A stretch of 64,000 bases of DNA from JAGNRR01 sp965230665 (GCA_965230665.1 CBDDLM010000004.1:1488001-1552000), one strand, 5' to 3'. Numbered from the stretch's first letter, positions 18,192-26,185 are shown. The notes: generated from the letters alone by a model not told the origin. Numbers and translations are program-made.

Positions 18192-19145
18192 CTACATTAT
18201 ACTTTTGAAGTACTCCGCCGTGCGTTCAATACCTTCATCAAGATCTACTTCGGCTTCAAAACCAAGAATTTCCTTCGTTTTTGCAACGCTCGGAATACGC
18301 ATTTCAATATCCGCGCTCAAAGCATCTTTGAATAAAATCTTAGACTCTGATTTCAGTACGCGACAAACCGCTTGAGCGAGCCCAAGTGTTGTAATAACTG
18401 TACGTTGATTTCCTAGGTTAAAGCTTTCGCCAATGGCCATAGGATCTTCGATGCACATCATCAAACAACGAACAAAATCGTCCACATAACACCATGCTCG
18501 AATCGCCGTACCATCACCATAGATATAAATATCTTCATTCTTAAGTGCACGCTTAATGAATATTTGTAATGCACCTTCTCCTGTTTGTCCAGGGCCGTAT
18601 ACATTAAAAGGTCGTACTGTTACAACAGGTAGGTTATGTTGTTTATAATACGCATGCGCAAGGTGTTCACCTGCTAACTTACTTACGGCATATACCCAAC
18701 GTGCTTCACCTACACTTCCCGCTACCGCTGCATCATCTTCTCGGCTTTTAAAGGCATGGCTACCAAATATTTCTGAAGTAGAAAAGTCAATAAAACGATC
18801 TTTAATACCAGCAGCATGAGCAGCCTGTAAAGCATTTGCAGTACCAATCATATTCACATTCATCGTACGAACAGGGTCTTTAATTACGGTATCAATACCA
18901 GCAATACCAGCGGCATGTACACAAATATCAGCTCCTTTCATAGATTCCGTAAGTAGGGGCAAGTCCAAAACATCTCCTTTGATAATGGAAATATTCTCAT
19001 GGTTTCCATAAGAAGAACCAGACAGCGTGTCTCTATGAAAATTATCGTAAACGGTAATTTTATTTTTCTCTACTAAATTCTGAATAAGAGTATTCGCAAT
19101 AAAACCTGCGCCTCCTGTGATAAATATATTTTTATTTTCTATCAT
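18192..19145 (-). CDS. NAD-dependent nucleotide-sugar epimerase/dehydratase (extended SDR)
   Basis: This 317-residue extended SDR starts NIFITGGAGFIANTLIQNL with the GxxGxxG NAD site. It has DFSTSEIFGSHAF near residue 120, and the catalytic Tyr-Lys pair lies in WVYAVSKLAGE near 150. RPFNVYGPGQTGEGALQIF near 178 is shared by UDP-glucose 4-epimerase and 4,6-dehydratase relatives. The TSE motif resembles the TDE of 4,6-dehydratases, so a 4-keto-producing or epimerising activity is possible. It lies between the DegT aminotransferase (3 nt) and wbpB (24 nt), so it probably supplies the keto-sugar or epimer for this operon. The exact substrate is not determinable by eye. Confidence 0.82.
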   Translation of the reverse strand: MIENKNIFITGGAGFIANTLIQNLVEKNKITVYDNFHRDTLSGSSYGNHENISIIKGDVLDLPLLTESMKGADICVHAAGIAGIDTVIKDPVRTMNVNMIGTANALQAAHAAGIKDRFIDFSTSEIFGSHAFKSREDDAAVAGSVGEARWVYAVSKLAGEHLAHAYYKQHNLPVVTVRPFNVYGPGQTGEGALQIFIKRALKNEDIYIYGDGTAIRAWCYVDDFVRCLMMCIEDPMAIGESFNLGNQRTVITTLGLAQAVCRVLKSESKILFKDALSADIEMRIPSVAKTKEILGFEAEVDLDEGIERTAEYFKSIM

Positions 19146-19169
19146 TTTTATTTGTTATGAATTAAGCTA

Positions 19170-20198
19170 TCAATTACTTTTTTTATACATTCTTTCTATC
19201 ATCTCCACCACTTTTAAACCTTCTAAGGCATTTACAGTAATTGGAGAACGGCCTTTAATTACATCTACAACGTTTTCTATAACGTAGTGATGATTTGCAG
19301 CACTTCCTTTATAAGCCCCGTAGTCATTCCCAGGGTTGGTAGGTGCTAATTCTGGCATTTCATAATCTTTTACATTACAAACCTCTACCTTGTCCATATA
19401 TTGTCCACCAATCTTAACACTTCCATGCTCTGCGATCACAGTCAGCGAACTTTCCAAATTCTGATTCCATACTGAAGTAGAAAAATTAATACATCCAATA
19501 CCACCATCTTCAAGATCGAATTGAACCATACCCGAATCTTCTTTTAGCTGAGTTAATCCTTCATGGTTAAAATTGCGCATCTGAGATTGAATATTAGACA
19601 CATCACCAAACAACCAATACATGATGTCGATAAAATGAGAAAACTGTGTAAAAAGAGTACCACCATCTAATTGAGCACTTCCATGCCAACTTTCTGGTTT
19701 ATAATAGCGATTATCTCGGTTCCAGTAACAATTTAATTGCACCATATAGATCTTACCCAATTTACCACTAACTACCAACTCCTTCATCCACTCACTTGGT
19801 GGACTATAACGATTTTGCATTACACAAAAAACTTGTTTGTGCTTATGTAATGCCTTAAAAATTACCTTTTCGGCATTGTTTTTATCCAAGGCCATAGGTT
19901 TCTCAATAACCACGTGCTTGTCATTATCAAGACAAAGTAGTGCCTGATCTGAATGAAAACCATTAGGAGAGGCTATATTCACGACATCAATCTCCTTCGA
20001 TAGATCGCTCGCAAAAAATTCTTCAATTGAATTAAAGAATTGAGCTTGGGTATAGTTTTCAAGTCCTAATTGATCTTGAGGTTTAACATCTATTAAAGCA
20101 ACCAGTTCGGCCTCGTTGTTTCGGCTAATCATCTCGGCATGCCGCTTCCCGATGTGGCCACAACCAATAACAGCAAATTTAATTTTATCGCTACTCAT
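19170..20198 (-). CDS. wbpB: WbpB-like UDP-HexNAc-uronate 3-dehydrogenase (Gfo/Idh/MocA)
   Basis: A 342-residue Gfo/Idh/MocA oxidoreductase. Its Rossmann motif is VIGCGHIGKRHAEMI and the catalytic-lysine signature is VIEKPMALDK near residue 95. It also has VQLNCYWNRDNRYY and the conserved GGTLFTQFSHFIDIMYWLFGD. These features match WbpB/WlbA, which oxidises C3 of UDP-GlcNAcA before transamination. wbpD is immediately upstream (stop at 20219). A -7 box ends 10 nt before the ATG, so it can also be transcribed separately. A diverged paralogue lies at 52127. WbpA, the enzyme that makes the UDP-GlcNAcA substrate, was not found in the window. Confidence 0.87.
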   Translation of the reverse strand: MSSDKIKFAVIGCGHIGKRHAEMISRNNEAELVALIDVKPQDQLGLENYTQAQFFNSIEEFFASDLSKEIDVVNIASPNGFHSDQALLCLDNDKHVVIEKPMALDKNNAEKVIFKALHKHKQVFCVMQNRYSPPSEWMKELVVSGKLGKIYMVQLNCYWNRDNRYYKPESWHGSAQLDGGTLFTQFSHFIDIMYWLFGDVSNIQSQMRNFNHEGLTQLKEDSGMVQFDLEDGGIGCINFSTSVWNQNLESSLTVIAEHGSVKIGGQYMDKVEVCNVKDYEMPELAPTNPGNDYGAYKGSAANHHYVIENVVDVIKGRSPITVNALEGLKVVEMIERMYKKSN

Positions 20199-20208
20199 TT
20201 TAAAGCGG

Positions 20209-20216
20209 CAAATTTA
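20209..20216 (-). promoter_or_regulatory. -7 box upstream of wbpB
   Basis: The minus strand reads TAAATTTG, an exact TAnnTTTG match 10 nt before the ATG at 20198, in the short gap after wbpD. Confidence 0.4.
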
Positions 20217-20218
20217 GT

Positions 20219-20800
20219 CTAAGATTCTTTAGTTACGGTATTATTCACCAACTTATAACGCTCTTGGCTTTCTTCGCATACTGCCTCGCCATTATCGTTA
20301 AAATACAATCTATGACCATACTCACTCATCCAACCAATTTGCTTAGCAGGATTACCAACCACGAGCGCATAGGCTGGCACTTCCTTCGTAACAACAGCAC
20401 CTGCTCCAATAAAAGCAAAAGAACCTATGTTATGACCACATACAATTGTTGCATTAGCCCCAATACTAGCTCCTTTACCGACATGGGTTTTATCATACTG
20501 ACCTCTTCGATTTACACCACTACGTGGATTAATTACATTGGTAAATACACAGCTTGGTCCAAGAAAAACATCATCATCACAGGTAACACCGGTATATATG
20601 GAAACATTGTTTTGAATTTTTACGTTCTTCCCGAGTACGACTTCTGGTGATACTACCACATTCTGACCCAAATTACAGTTTTCACCTAAGGTACAATTAG
20701 ACATGACGTGGCTAAAATGCCATATTTTAGTTCCTGCACCAATTGTACAGTTTTCATCAATAACGGCTGTTTCGTGTGCAAAGTAGTTTTGATCAGACAT
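20219..20800 (-). CDS. wbpD: WbpD-like UDP-amino-sugar N-acetyltransferase
   Basis: A left-handed beta-helix acetyltransferase of 193 residues, starting MSDQNYFAHETAV at 20800. Hexapeptide repeats run from TIGAGTKIWHFSHV to VGKGASIGANATIVCG, with GPSCVFTNVINPRS in the middle. It ends GNPAKQIGWMSEYG, as WbpD/WlbB enzymes do. These acetylate the 3-amino group of UDP-GlcNAc3NA to give UDP-GlcNAc3NAcA. The frame is open 28 codons further upstream. That extension would read through the -7 box at 20811, and the family starts at this Met, so the shorter start is chosen. It opens the minus-strand run wbpD-wbpB-SDR-aminotransferase-acyltransferase. Confidence 0.87.
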   Translation of the reverse strand: MSDQNYFAHETAVIDENCTIGAGTKIWHFSHVMSNCTLGENCNLGQNVVVSPEVVLGKNVKIQNNVSIYTGVTCDDDVFLGPSCVFTNVINPRSGVNRRGQYDKTHVGKGASIGANATIVCGHNIGSFAFIGAGAVVTKEVPAYALVVGNPAKQIGWMSEYGHRLYFNDNGEAVCEESQERYKLVNNTVTKES

Positions 20801-20810
20801 AATACGACGG

Positions 20811-20818
20811 CAAATATA
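20811..20818 (-). promoter_or_regulatory. -7 box upstream of wbpD
   Basis: The minus strand reads TATATTTG, an exact TAnnTTTG match that ends 10 nt before the ATG at 20800. It is part of a compact divergent promoter pair with 20906. Confidence 0.55.
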
Positions 20819-20905
20819 GACCAATCGTACGTGTTCTAACCTAAAGACAATGAACAAGACCCTATTTACCGTGCCCAAAATCAATTTCTAATCACGGTAA
20901 AGTCA

Positions 20906-20913
20906 TACTTTTG
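20906..20913 (+). promoter_or_regulatory. -7 box upstream of the polysaccharide deacetylase
   Basis: TACTTTTG matches TAnnTTTG exactly and ends 9 nt before the ATG at 20923. The in-frame TTG at 20911 lies inside the box, so translation should begin at 20923. Confidence 0.55.
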
Positions 20914-20922
20914 AGTTCGCAA

Positions 20923-21897
20923 ATGAAAAAGAATGGCAACTTTGTTATCTCATTAGATTTCGAGCTAATGTGGGGCGTATTGGATTCCAGAACTATTGAT
21001 AGTTATGGAAAAAATATTGCCAAAGTAAACGAAATAATACCCAGACTCATTGTTCTTTTTGAGAAGTATGAAATCAAAGCCACTTTCTCGACAGTAGGTT
21101 TACTTTTTTACGAAAGTTTTGAATCCCGAAATGAAATTATTCCTAAAATTCAACCTAGATATGACGAATTAACACTTTCTCCATATTACCATTGGCCTAA
21201 CCTAGCACTTAATAATAAAGACTACTTCAGCGCTCTTAAACTTATTAAACTTATTCAGCAGCACCCCATGCATGAGATTGGAACCCATACATATTGCCAT
21301 TACTATTGCTTGGAACCTGGACAAGATGAGAACTCTTTTCGAGCAGATCTTGCCATGGCCAAGAAAATTGCATCAAAATATGAATGTGACTTGAAAAGTA
21401 TTGTCTTTCCAAGAAATCAATACAATAGCCAATACTTAAATACTTGTAAGGATGCAGGGATTGTAGGCTTTAGAGGAAATGAAGATGCATGGATTTATAG
21501 AGCAAGCCGCAGGGAAAAACAAGGCCTGTTTAAAAGACTTTGTCGGCTTTTAGATGCTTATATAAACTTGAGCGGGCATAACACATTTTTACCTGAAAAA
21601 GAGTCACAATCTGGGCTATACAATATTAAAGCAAGCCGTTTTTTACGACCCTATTCAAAAAAATTTAGATTCTTTGAGAAACGTCGTTTAAAACGAATAA
21701 AAAAGTCTATGCTGCACGCGGCAAAAAATGGAGAAACTTTTCATCTTTGGTGGCACCCTCATAATTTTGGTTCGTTTACTGACGAAAATTTCGATTTTCT
21801 GGAGCAACTTTTAGTTTATCAAAATGAACTAAAAGAAAAGTATAACATGAATTCTCACTCTATGAAAAGTCTAATTTATTCTCTGCATGAATCATAA
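20923..21897 (+). CDS. Polysaccharide deacetylase (NodB/CE4-like)
   Basis: A 324-residue protein with no signal peptide, so probably cytoplasmic. The metal-binding start FVISLDFELMWG gives Asp12 in the DFE variant of the CE4 DD/DFE motif. HEIGTHTYCHYY near residue 120 supplies the HxxxxH-type metal histidines, and WWHPHNFGSF near 285 the C-terminal histidine motif. CE4 enzymes remove N-acetyl groups from sugars. A free amine would then be available to the formyltransferase, whose gene overlaps this one by 11 nt. That makes a deacetylate-then-formylate order a plausible inference. The start at 20923 was preferred over an upstream TTG that forms part of the promoter box. Confidence 0.82.
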   Translation: MKKNGNFVISLDFELMWGVLDSRTIDSYGKNIAKVNEIIPRLIVLFEKYEIKATFSTVGLLFYESFESRNEIIPKIQPRYDELTLSPYYHWPNLALNNKDYFSALKLIKLIQQHPMHEIGTHTYCHYYCLEPGQDENSFRADLAMAKKIASKYECDLKSIVFPRNQYNSQYLNTCKDAGIVGFRGNEDAWIYRASRREKQGLFKRLCRLLDAYINLSGHNTFLPEKESQSGLYNIKASRFLRPYSKKFRFFEKRRLKRIKKSMLHAAKNGETFHLWWHPHNFGSFTDENFDFLEQLLVYQNELKEKYNMNSHSMKSLIYSLHES

Positions 21898-22657
21898 AAT
21901 ACTTGTATTAGCTGGAAAAGGTGCATCAACTGACTATTTGTTGAATTGGTTGGATAAGAATAAATACTCATGGCAGGCCGTACTAGAAGATGGCGTATCT
22001 AAAAAGAAATTCTTGCGGTATAGAATTAAGAAGCTTGGCTTAATAACAGTACTTGGTCAATTAGTCTTTTTATTAGCTATGAAACCCATTATTTGTTTTT
22101 TTTCAAAAAAAAGGACTCAAGAAATCATTCATCAAGTTGGGTTTTCTGATGATTACTCCAAGGAAAACTTACTTATGGAGGTCACCTCTATAAACAATGA
22201 AAAGGTTATCAACTGTATCAATGATTATAAACCTACCGTAATTCTAGTGAATGGAACTAGGATAATATCTAAAAGAATTCTTGGATCTACCCAAACTAAG
22301 TTTATAAACATACACGCTGGCATAACACCTGCTTATAGAGGAACACATGGTGCGTACTGGGCATATTGGTCCAACAAGCCACATTTAGCGGGTGTAACCT
22401 TACATTATGTAGATGCTGGTGTAGACACAGGTGGTGTGATTGGTCAAAAACTTATTGACGTCACCCCAAAAGACAACTACTGTACTTATCCTTTTTTGCA
22501 ATTAAACGAAGGTCTATTTCTCCTAAAACAATATCTCAAGGATGATACAGGTGAAATACTAAATGAATATCGGCGCAATATCCCTGAAGAGAGTCACCAA
22601 TGGTATCACCCTACTTTTCTTCAATATTTGACTGGTTTAATAAGAGGGGTTAAATAA
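21887..22657 (+). CDS. Sugar N-formyltransferase (methionyl-tRNA formyltransferase fold)
   Basis: This 256-residue protein contains the formyltransferase core FINIHAGITPAYRGTHGAYW near residue 140 (Asn and His of the catalytic triad). YVDAGVDTGGVIG follows near 177 and holds the third residue, Asp. This resembles 10-formyl-THF-dependent sugar formyltransferases (VioF, QdtF, ArnA_N) and lacks the C-terminal domain of Fmt. The start overlaps the deacetylase by 11 nt, implying coupling. RmlA and RmlB genes lie convergently just downstream, and an aminotransferase lies in the same locus. A formamido-dideoxyhexose such as Qui4NFo is therefore a sensible guess. The amino-sugar substrate itself is not shown by sequence. 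Confidence 0.82.
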   Translation: MNHKILVLAGKGASTDYLLNWLDKNKYSWQAVLEDGVSKKKFLRYRIKKLGLITVLGQLVFLLAMKPIICFFSKKRTQEIIHQVGFSDDYSKENLLMEVTSINNEKVINCINDYKPTVILVNGTRIISKRILGSTQTKFINIHAGITPAYRGTHGAYWAYWSNKPHLAGVTLHYVDAGVDTGGVIGQKLIDVTPKDNYCTYPFLQLNEGLFLLKQYLKDDTGEILNEYRRNIPEESHQWYHPTFLQYLTGLIRGVK

Positions 22658-22658
22658 A

Positions 22659-23519
22659 CTATTTTAGTAAGCCACGCAAGTAATTTCCATAACCGCTTTT
22701 GGTCAATAAATTTGCTTGTTCTAATAGTTGCTCGCTACTAATATACCCCATTCGATAAGCGACTTCTTCAATACAACCAATTTTTGTTCCTTGTCTTTTT
22801 TCTATAACGCGTACAAACTCACTGGCATCACTTAATGAATCAAATGTTCCTGTATCTAACCATGCAGTACTTCTATCTAACGCTGATACTTTCAGGCGCC
22901 CCTTTGAGAGGTATGCCTTATTAATATCTGTGATTTCATACTCACCCCTTGGAGATGGTTCTAAGTTTTTAGCTATTTCGACCACCTGATTATCATAGAA
23001 ATAAAGACCAGGCACGGCGTAATTAGATTTCGGCTTTTCTGGTTTTTCTTCAATCGAAATGACTTGATTTTTATCATCAAATTCTACAACACCGTATCGT
23101 TCAGGATCTGAAACAGGATAGGCAAATACAGTTGCTCCCTGCACCTTATTCAGTTTTTGCAACTGACGTCCAAGACCTACACCCCAGAAAATATTATCAC
23201 CTAATACAAGAGCAACCTTGTCATCGCCGATAAAACGTTCTCCTATTACAAAGGCTTGTGCCAACCCATTGGGAACCTCTTGTACGGCATACTGAATTGA
23301 ACAACCTATGTCACGCCCATCACTCAACAACCTTTTGAATTGAGCATGATCTTCTGGCGTTGTAATGATCAAGATTTCTTTTATTCCTGCTAACATCAAA
23401 ACCGATAACGGATAATAAATCATAGGTTTATCATAAATCGGCATGAGCTGTTTGCTAATTCCTTTCGTAATTGGATATAATCTTGTTCCAGACCCTCCGG
23501 CTAGTATTATTCCTTTCAT
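22659..23519 (-). CDS. rfbA: Glucose-1-phosphate thymidylyltransferase RmlA
   Basis: A 286-residue nucleotidyltransferase beginning MKGIILAGGSGTRLYP, the G-X-G-T-R-L nucleotide-binding loop of RmlA. It continues with SKQLMPIYDKPMIYYPLSVL, VLGDNIFWG near residue 110 and EEKPEKPKSNYAVPGLYFYD near 158. It makes dTDP-glucose from dTTP and glucose-1-phosphate, the first step toward dTDP-6-deoxy sugars. Its start abuts the rfbB stop with no gap, so rfbB-rfbA form one transcript. The usual rfbC and rfbD are not adjacent, so dTDP-L-rhamnose is not the obvious product here. The call is secure. Confidence 0.96.
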   Translation of the reverse strand: MKGIILAGGSGTRLYPITKGISKQLMPIYDKPMIYYPLSVLMLAGIKEILIITTPEDHAQFKRLLSDGRDIGCSIQYAVQEVPNGLAQAFVIGERFIGDDKVALVLGDNIFWGVGLGRQLQKLNKVQGATVFAYPVSDPERYGVVEFDDKNQVISIEEKPEKPKSNYAVPGLYFYDNQVVEIAKNLEPSPRGEYEITDINKAYLSKGRLKVSALDRSTAWLDTGTFDSLSDASEFVRVIEKRQGTKIGCIEEVAYRMGYISSEQLLEQANLLTKSGYGNYLRGLLK

Positions 23520-24563
23520 TTAGTTATACATTTTATCATAGTAATGGGCATAGTCACCACTGGTAACATTTTGTAACCAGTCTTTGTTATCCAGATACCA
23601 ATCTATTGTGCTATCTAAGCCCTGCTCGAAGGTTACAGTTGGTTTCCAGCCCAACTCTTTATCTATTTTTGAAGCATCGATAGCATAACGTAAATCATGA
23701 CCTGCTCGATCTTTTACAAAGGTGATTAGTTTTTGAGCCGTTCCTTTTTCTTTCCCCAATTTTTCATCCATTTTATCACATAAAAGGCGAATTAAGTCGA
23801 TATTGGTCCATTCGTTGTGTCCACCTATATTATAGGTTTCACCACTTTTCCCTTGATGCAAAATTTTGTCAATAGCTCGGGCATGATCTACTACATATAG
23901 CCAATCCCTTACATTTTCTCCTTTTCCATATATAGGGAGCTCTTTGCCATCCAATATGTTGTTTATGCAAAGCGGAATAAGCTTTTCAGGAAAATGATTT
24001 GGACCATAGTTATTAGAACAGTTACTAATAACTACGGGTATCTTATAAGTGTGATGAAATGCCCTTACAAGGTGATCACTGCTGGCTTTACTGGCAGAAT
24101 AAGGACTGCGAGGATCATAAGCTGTATCCTCATAAAAGAAACCAGCATCCCCCAAAGAACCATAGACCTCATCTGTTGAAATATGATAGAATTTTTTTCC
24201 TTCAAAACTATCTTGCCAAGCTGCACGGGCTGCAAGCAATAGGTTACCTGTTCCGATAACATTAGTTTCAATAAATGCTAAGGGGTTGGCTATAGATCGA
24301 TCTACATGAGATTCAGCTGCTAGATGAATTACATGCGTTATCTTCTTGTCCTTAAAGATTCTATGAACAAGTTCTTTATCACATATATCACCTTTTATAA
24401 AGCTATAATTCTCAGCGTTTTCAATATCTCTGAGGTTCTCAAGATTACCGGCATAAGTCAATTTATCTAAATTAAACACGTTGTAATGCGGGTACTCTCT
24501 AACCATCCTACGCACAACATGCGAGCCGATGAAACCCGCTCCTCCTGTAATAAGAATATTCAT
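23520..24563 (-). CDS. rfbB: dTDP-glucose 4,6-dehydratase RmlB
   Basis: A 347-residue extended SDR with GGAGFIGSHVVRRM at the N-terminus and AESHVDRSI near residue 85. The dehydratase motif STDEVYGSLG lies near 130 and the catalytic SPYSASKASSDHLVRA near 160. SNNYGPNHFPEKLIPL near 190 completes an unmistakable RmlB. It converts dTDP-glucose to dTDP-4-keto-6-deoxyglucose, the branch point for rhamnose, Qui4N, Fuc3N and related sugars. It heads the rfbBA pair. A weak -7-like TAATTTTA at 24573..24580 on the minus strand precedes the ATG. With an aminotransferase and a formyltransferase nearby, an amino-6-deoxy sugar is the likelier end product. Confidence 0.96.
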   Translation of the reverse strand: MNILITGGAGFIGSHVVRRMVREYPHYNVFNLDKLTYAGNLENLRDIENAENYSFIKGDICDKELVHRIFKDKKITHVIHLAAESHVDRSIANPLAFIETNVIGTGNLLLAARAAWQDSFEGKKFYHISTDEVYGSLGDAGFFYEDTAYDPRSPYSASKASSDHLVRAFHHTYKIPVVISNCSNNYGPNHFPEKLIPLCINNILDGKELPIYGKGENVRDWLYVVDHARAIDKILHQGKSGETYNIGGHNEWTNIDLIRLLCDKMDEKLGKEKGTAQKLITFVKDRAGHDLRYAIDASKIDKELGWKPTVTFEQGLDSTIDWYLDNKDWLQNVTSGDYAHYYDKMYN

Positions 24564-24660
24564 CCTGTTAAGTAAAATTAAGCCGTTTCCCTATTTTTTT
24601 AATAATGATACACATATATCCAGCCAATTTCTCCTTGAGTTCAACAAACAAGCCACATCA

Positions 24661-24668
24661 TACTTTTG
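24661..24668 (+). promoter_or_regulatory. Distal -7 box of the atpBEFH operon
   Basis: TACTTTTG matches TAnnTTTG, with a TTG (24635..24637) 23 nt upstream. It lies 94 nt before the atpB start, in the 199-nt divergent gap after rfbB. The gap shows no other gene. Confidence 0.45.
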
Positions 24669-24731
24669 CACCAATAGGTTATCGGTTCAAATATATTCCA
24701 AACATCCTTTCTTTCTTATAGTTTTCAACAT

Positions 24732-24739
24732 TACCTTTG
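24732..24739 (+). promoter_or_regulatory. Proximal -7 box of the atpBEFH operon
   Basis: TACCTTTG matches TAnnTTTG and ends 23 nt before the GTG start of atpB. With 24661 it makes a possible tandem promoter. Confidence 0.5.
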
Positions 24740-24762
24740 CGCCGAAATTGAAGCTGATTGTT

Positions 24763-25824
24763 GTGAAAAAACAAGTATTCATATCCATTCTGGCATTAAT
24801 CGCTTTTTTAGCTGTTCCTACAGCTAGTATGGCAAACAATGAAGATCATGGATCAAACACAGAAGAAGGAAAACTCGATATTAAAGGTGAGATTTTTGGT
24901 CATATTCGTGATGCGCACGATTGGCATATAACAACCTTCGGTGGAAATCATATTACGATTCCCTTACCTGTAGTGCTTTACAGTCCTACTAAAGGTTTGG
25001 ACGTTTTTATGTCTTCTAATTTTGAGCATGGTCATGCAGCTTATAATGGTTATACACTAAATCATGAAAACGGAAAGATTGAATCTTCTGATGGAGCAGT
25101 ATTCTATGATCTTTCTATTACAAAGAACGTAGTATCTATGATACTCTCTATCCTTCTTATGCTTTACATTTTTATCGGTATCGCTAAGAAGTATAAGAAA
25201 GGAATCGGTCGAACTTCTGCTCCTACGGGTATGCAGAACGCGGTTGAATCAGCTATTGGCTTTATAAGAGAATCTGTTGCAGAACCCAATTTGGGCAAGG
25301 ACAAGTATATGAAGTATATGCCTTTCTTGCTTACCTTATTCTTTTTTATTTGGGTAAACAATATGTTCGGTATGATTCCTTTCCCTCCTGGGTCAGTGAA
25401 TTTAACGGGTAACATTGCTGTTACATTGGTATTAGCTTTAATATTCTTTGTAATCATGTTAGCTAATTCAAATAAACATTTTTGGGGGCATATGTTTAAC
25501 CCTCCTGGAGTACCTTTTATGATTAAGCTTATCTTGGTGCCCATTGAAATTATTTCAAACTTATTAATTAAACCAGCAGCGTTAGCAATACGTTTGTTTG
25601 CTAATATTTTTGCTGGTCACACGATTATTTTAAGTGTGATCTTATTGATATTCATTTTTAGCTCGCTTAGTCAGGTAGCTGGTATTGCTTTCTTACCAGT
25701 TTCGCTAGGGTTTACCATTTTTATGTTCTTCCTAGAGTTATTAGTAGCAGCTATTCAAGCGTTTATTTTTACTAACCTTGCGGCCGTGTTTATAGGTCAA
25801 GCTATTGAAGAGCCGCATCATTAA
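24763..25824 (+). CDS. atpB: F1Fo ATP synthase subunit a
   Basis: The 353-residue Fo subunit a forms the half-channels for proton entry and exit beside the c-ring. The start chosen is GTG at 24763 (VKKQVFISILALIAFLAVP), followed by a cleavable signal-like segment and a roughly 100-residue periplasmic stretch, both usual in Bacteroidota AtpB. An open frame extends 78 codons further upstream but crosses both promoter boxes and overlaps rfbB, so it was rejected. The essential arginine lies in AIRLFANIFAGHTI near residue 280. The last helices end FIFTNLAAVFIGQAIEE. It leads the operon atpB-atpE-atpF-atpH. Confidence 0.95.
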   Translation: MKKQVFISILALIAFLAVPTASMANNEDHGSNTEEGKLDIKGEIFGHIRDAHDWHITTFGGNHITIPLPVVLYSPTKGLDVFMSSNFEHGHAAYNGYTLNHENGKIESSDGAVFYDLSITKNVVSMILSILLMLYIFIGIAKKYKKGIGRTSAPTGMQNAVESAIGFIRESVAEPNLGKDKYMKYMPFLLTLFFFIWVNNMFGMIPFPPGSVNLTGNIAVTLVLALIFFVIMLANSNKHFWGHMFNPPGVPFMIKLILVPIEIISNLLIKPAALAIRLFANIFAGHTIILSVILLIFIFSSLSQVAGIAFLPVSLGFTIFMFFLELLVAAIQAFIFTNLAAVFIGQAIEEPHH

Positions 25825-25852
25825 TTTGTTCACTTTTTAAATTCAAATATAT

Positions 25853-26095
25853 ATGTCAGTATTAACAGTGTTATTAGACGGAACAGCAGCAGCTGGTGGA
25901 GCTATTGGTGCAGGAATTGCAGCTTTAGGAGCCGGTGTAGGTGTAGGTCAGATTGGTAAAGGTGCGTTGGAAGCTATGGCTCGCCAACCAGAAGTATCAG
26001 GTGACTTGCGTTCTAATATGATTCTTGCAGCTGCATTGGTAGAGGGTGTTGCCCTTTTCGGTGTAATTGCTGGTATCCTAGCAATCGTTCTTTAG
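25853..26095 (+). CDS. atpE: F1Fo ATP synthase subunit c
   Basis: An 80-residue hairpin proteolipid. Helix 1 is Gly-rich (GAGVGVGQIGKGALEAM), the polar loop is ARQPEV at 43-48, and helix 2 carries the ion-binding carboxylate Glu64 in ALVEGVALFG. The residue aligned with the Na+-ligand Gln of Ilyobacter-type c subunits is a hydrophobic Val, and Glu64 is followed by Gly. This favours proton coupling. It follows atpB after 28 nt. A strong hairpin with a T tract lies between this gene and atpF. That may raise expression of c, which is needed in many copies per enzyme, above that of the other subunits. Confidence 0.97.
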   Translation: MSVLTVLLDGTAAAGGAIGAGIAALGAGVGVGQIGKGALEAMARQPEVSGDLRSNMILAAALVEGVALFGVIAGILAIVL

Positions 26096-26111
26096 TCTAA
26101 CGAGTATTTAC

Positions 26112-26155
26112 TTACTGCGCTCAACGCAAAGGGCCACGAGCGCAGTAATTTTTAA
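26112..26155 (+). terminator. Terminator-like stem-loop between atpE and atpF
   Basis: A perfect 11-bp stem (TTACTGCGCTC at 26112..26122 with GAGCGCAGTAA at 26138..26148) has a 15-nt loop and is followed by a T-rich run. It has the form of an intrinsic terminator but lies inside the atp operon. It could act as an attenuator or as a 3' stabiliser of atpB-atpE mRNA. Confidence 0.65.
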
Positions 26156-26185
26156 ATTTGAATTAAAAACTAAATAAAAAAAGTA

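Noticed and set aside
20801..20884. Extended wbpD start at 20884
   Set aside because: It reads through the promoter box, and the added residues do not resemble the family.
24529..24762. N-terminal extension of atpB to 24529
   Set aside because: It overlaps rfbB and passes through two -7 promoter boxes; the GTG at 24763 gives a proper signal-like N-terminus.
25853..26095. Sodium-coupled c subunit
   Set aside because: The position of the Na+-ligand Gln is Val, and Glu64 is followed by Gly, not Ser or Thr.
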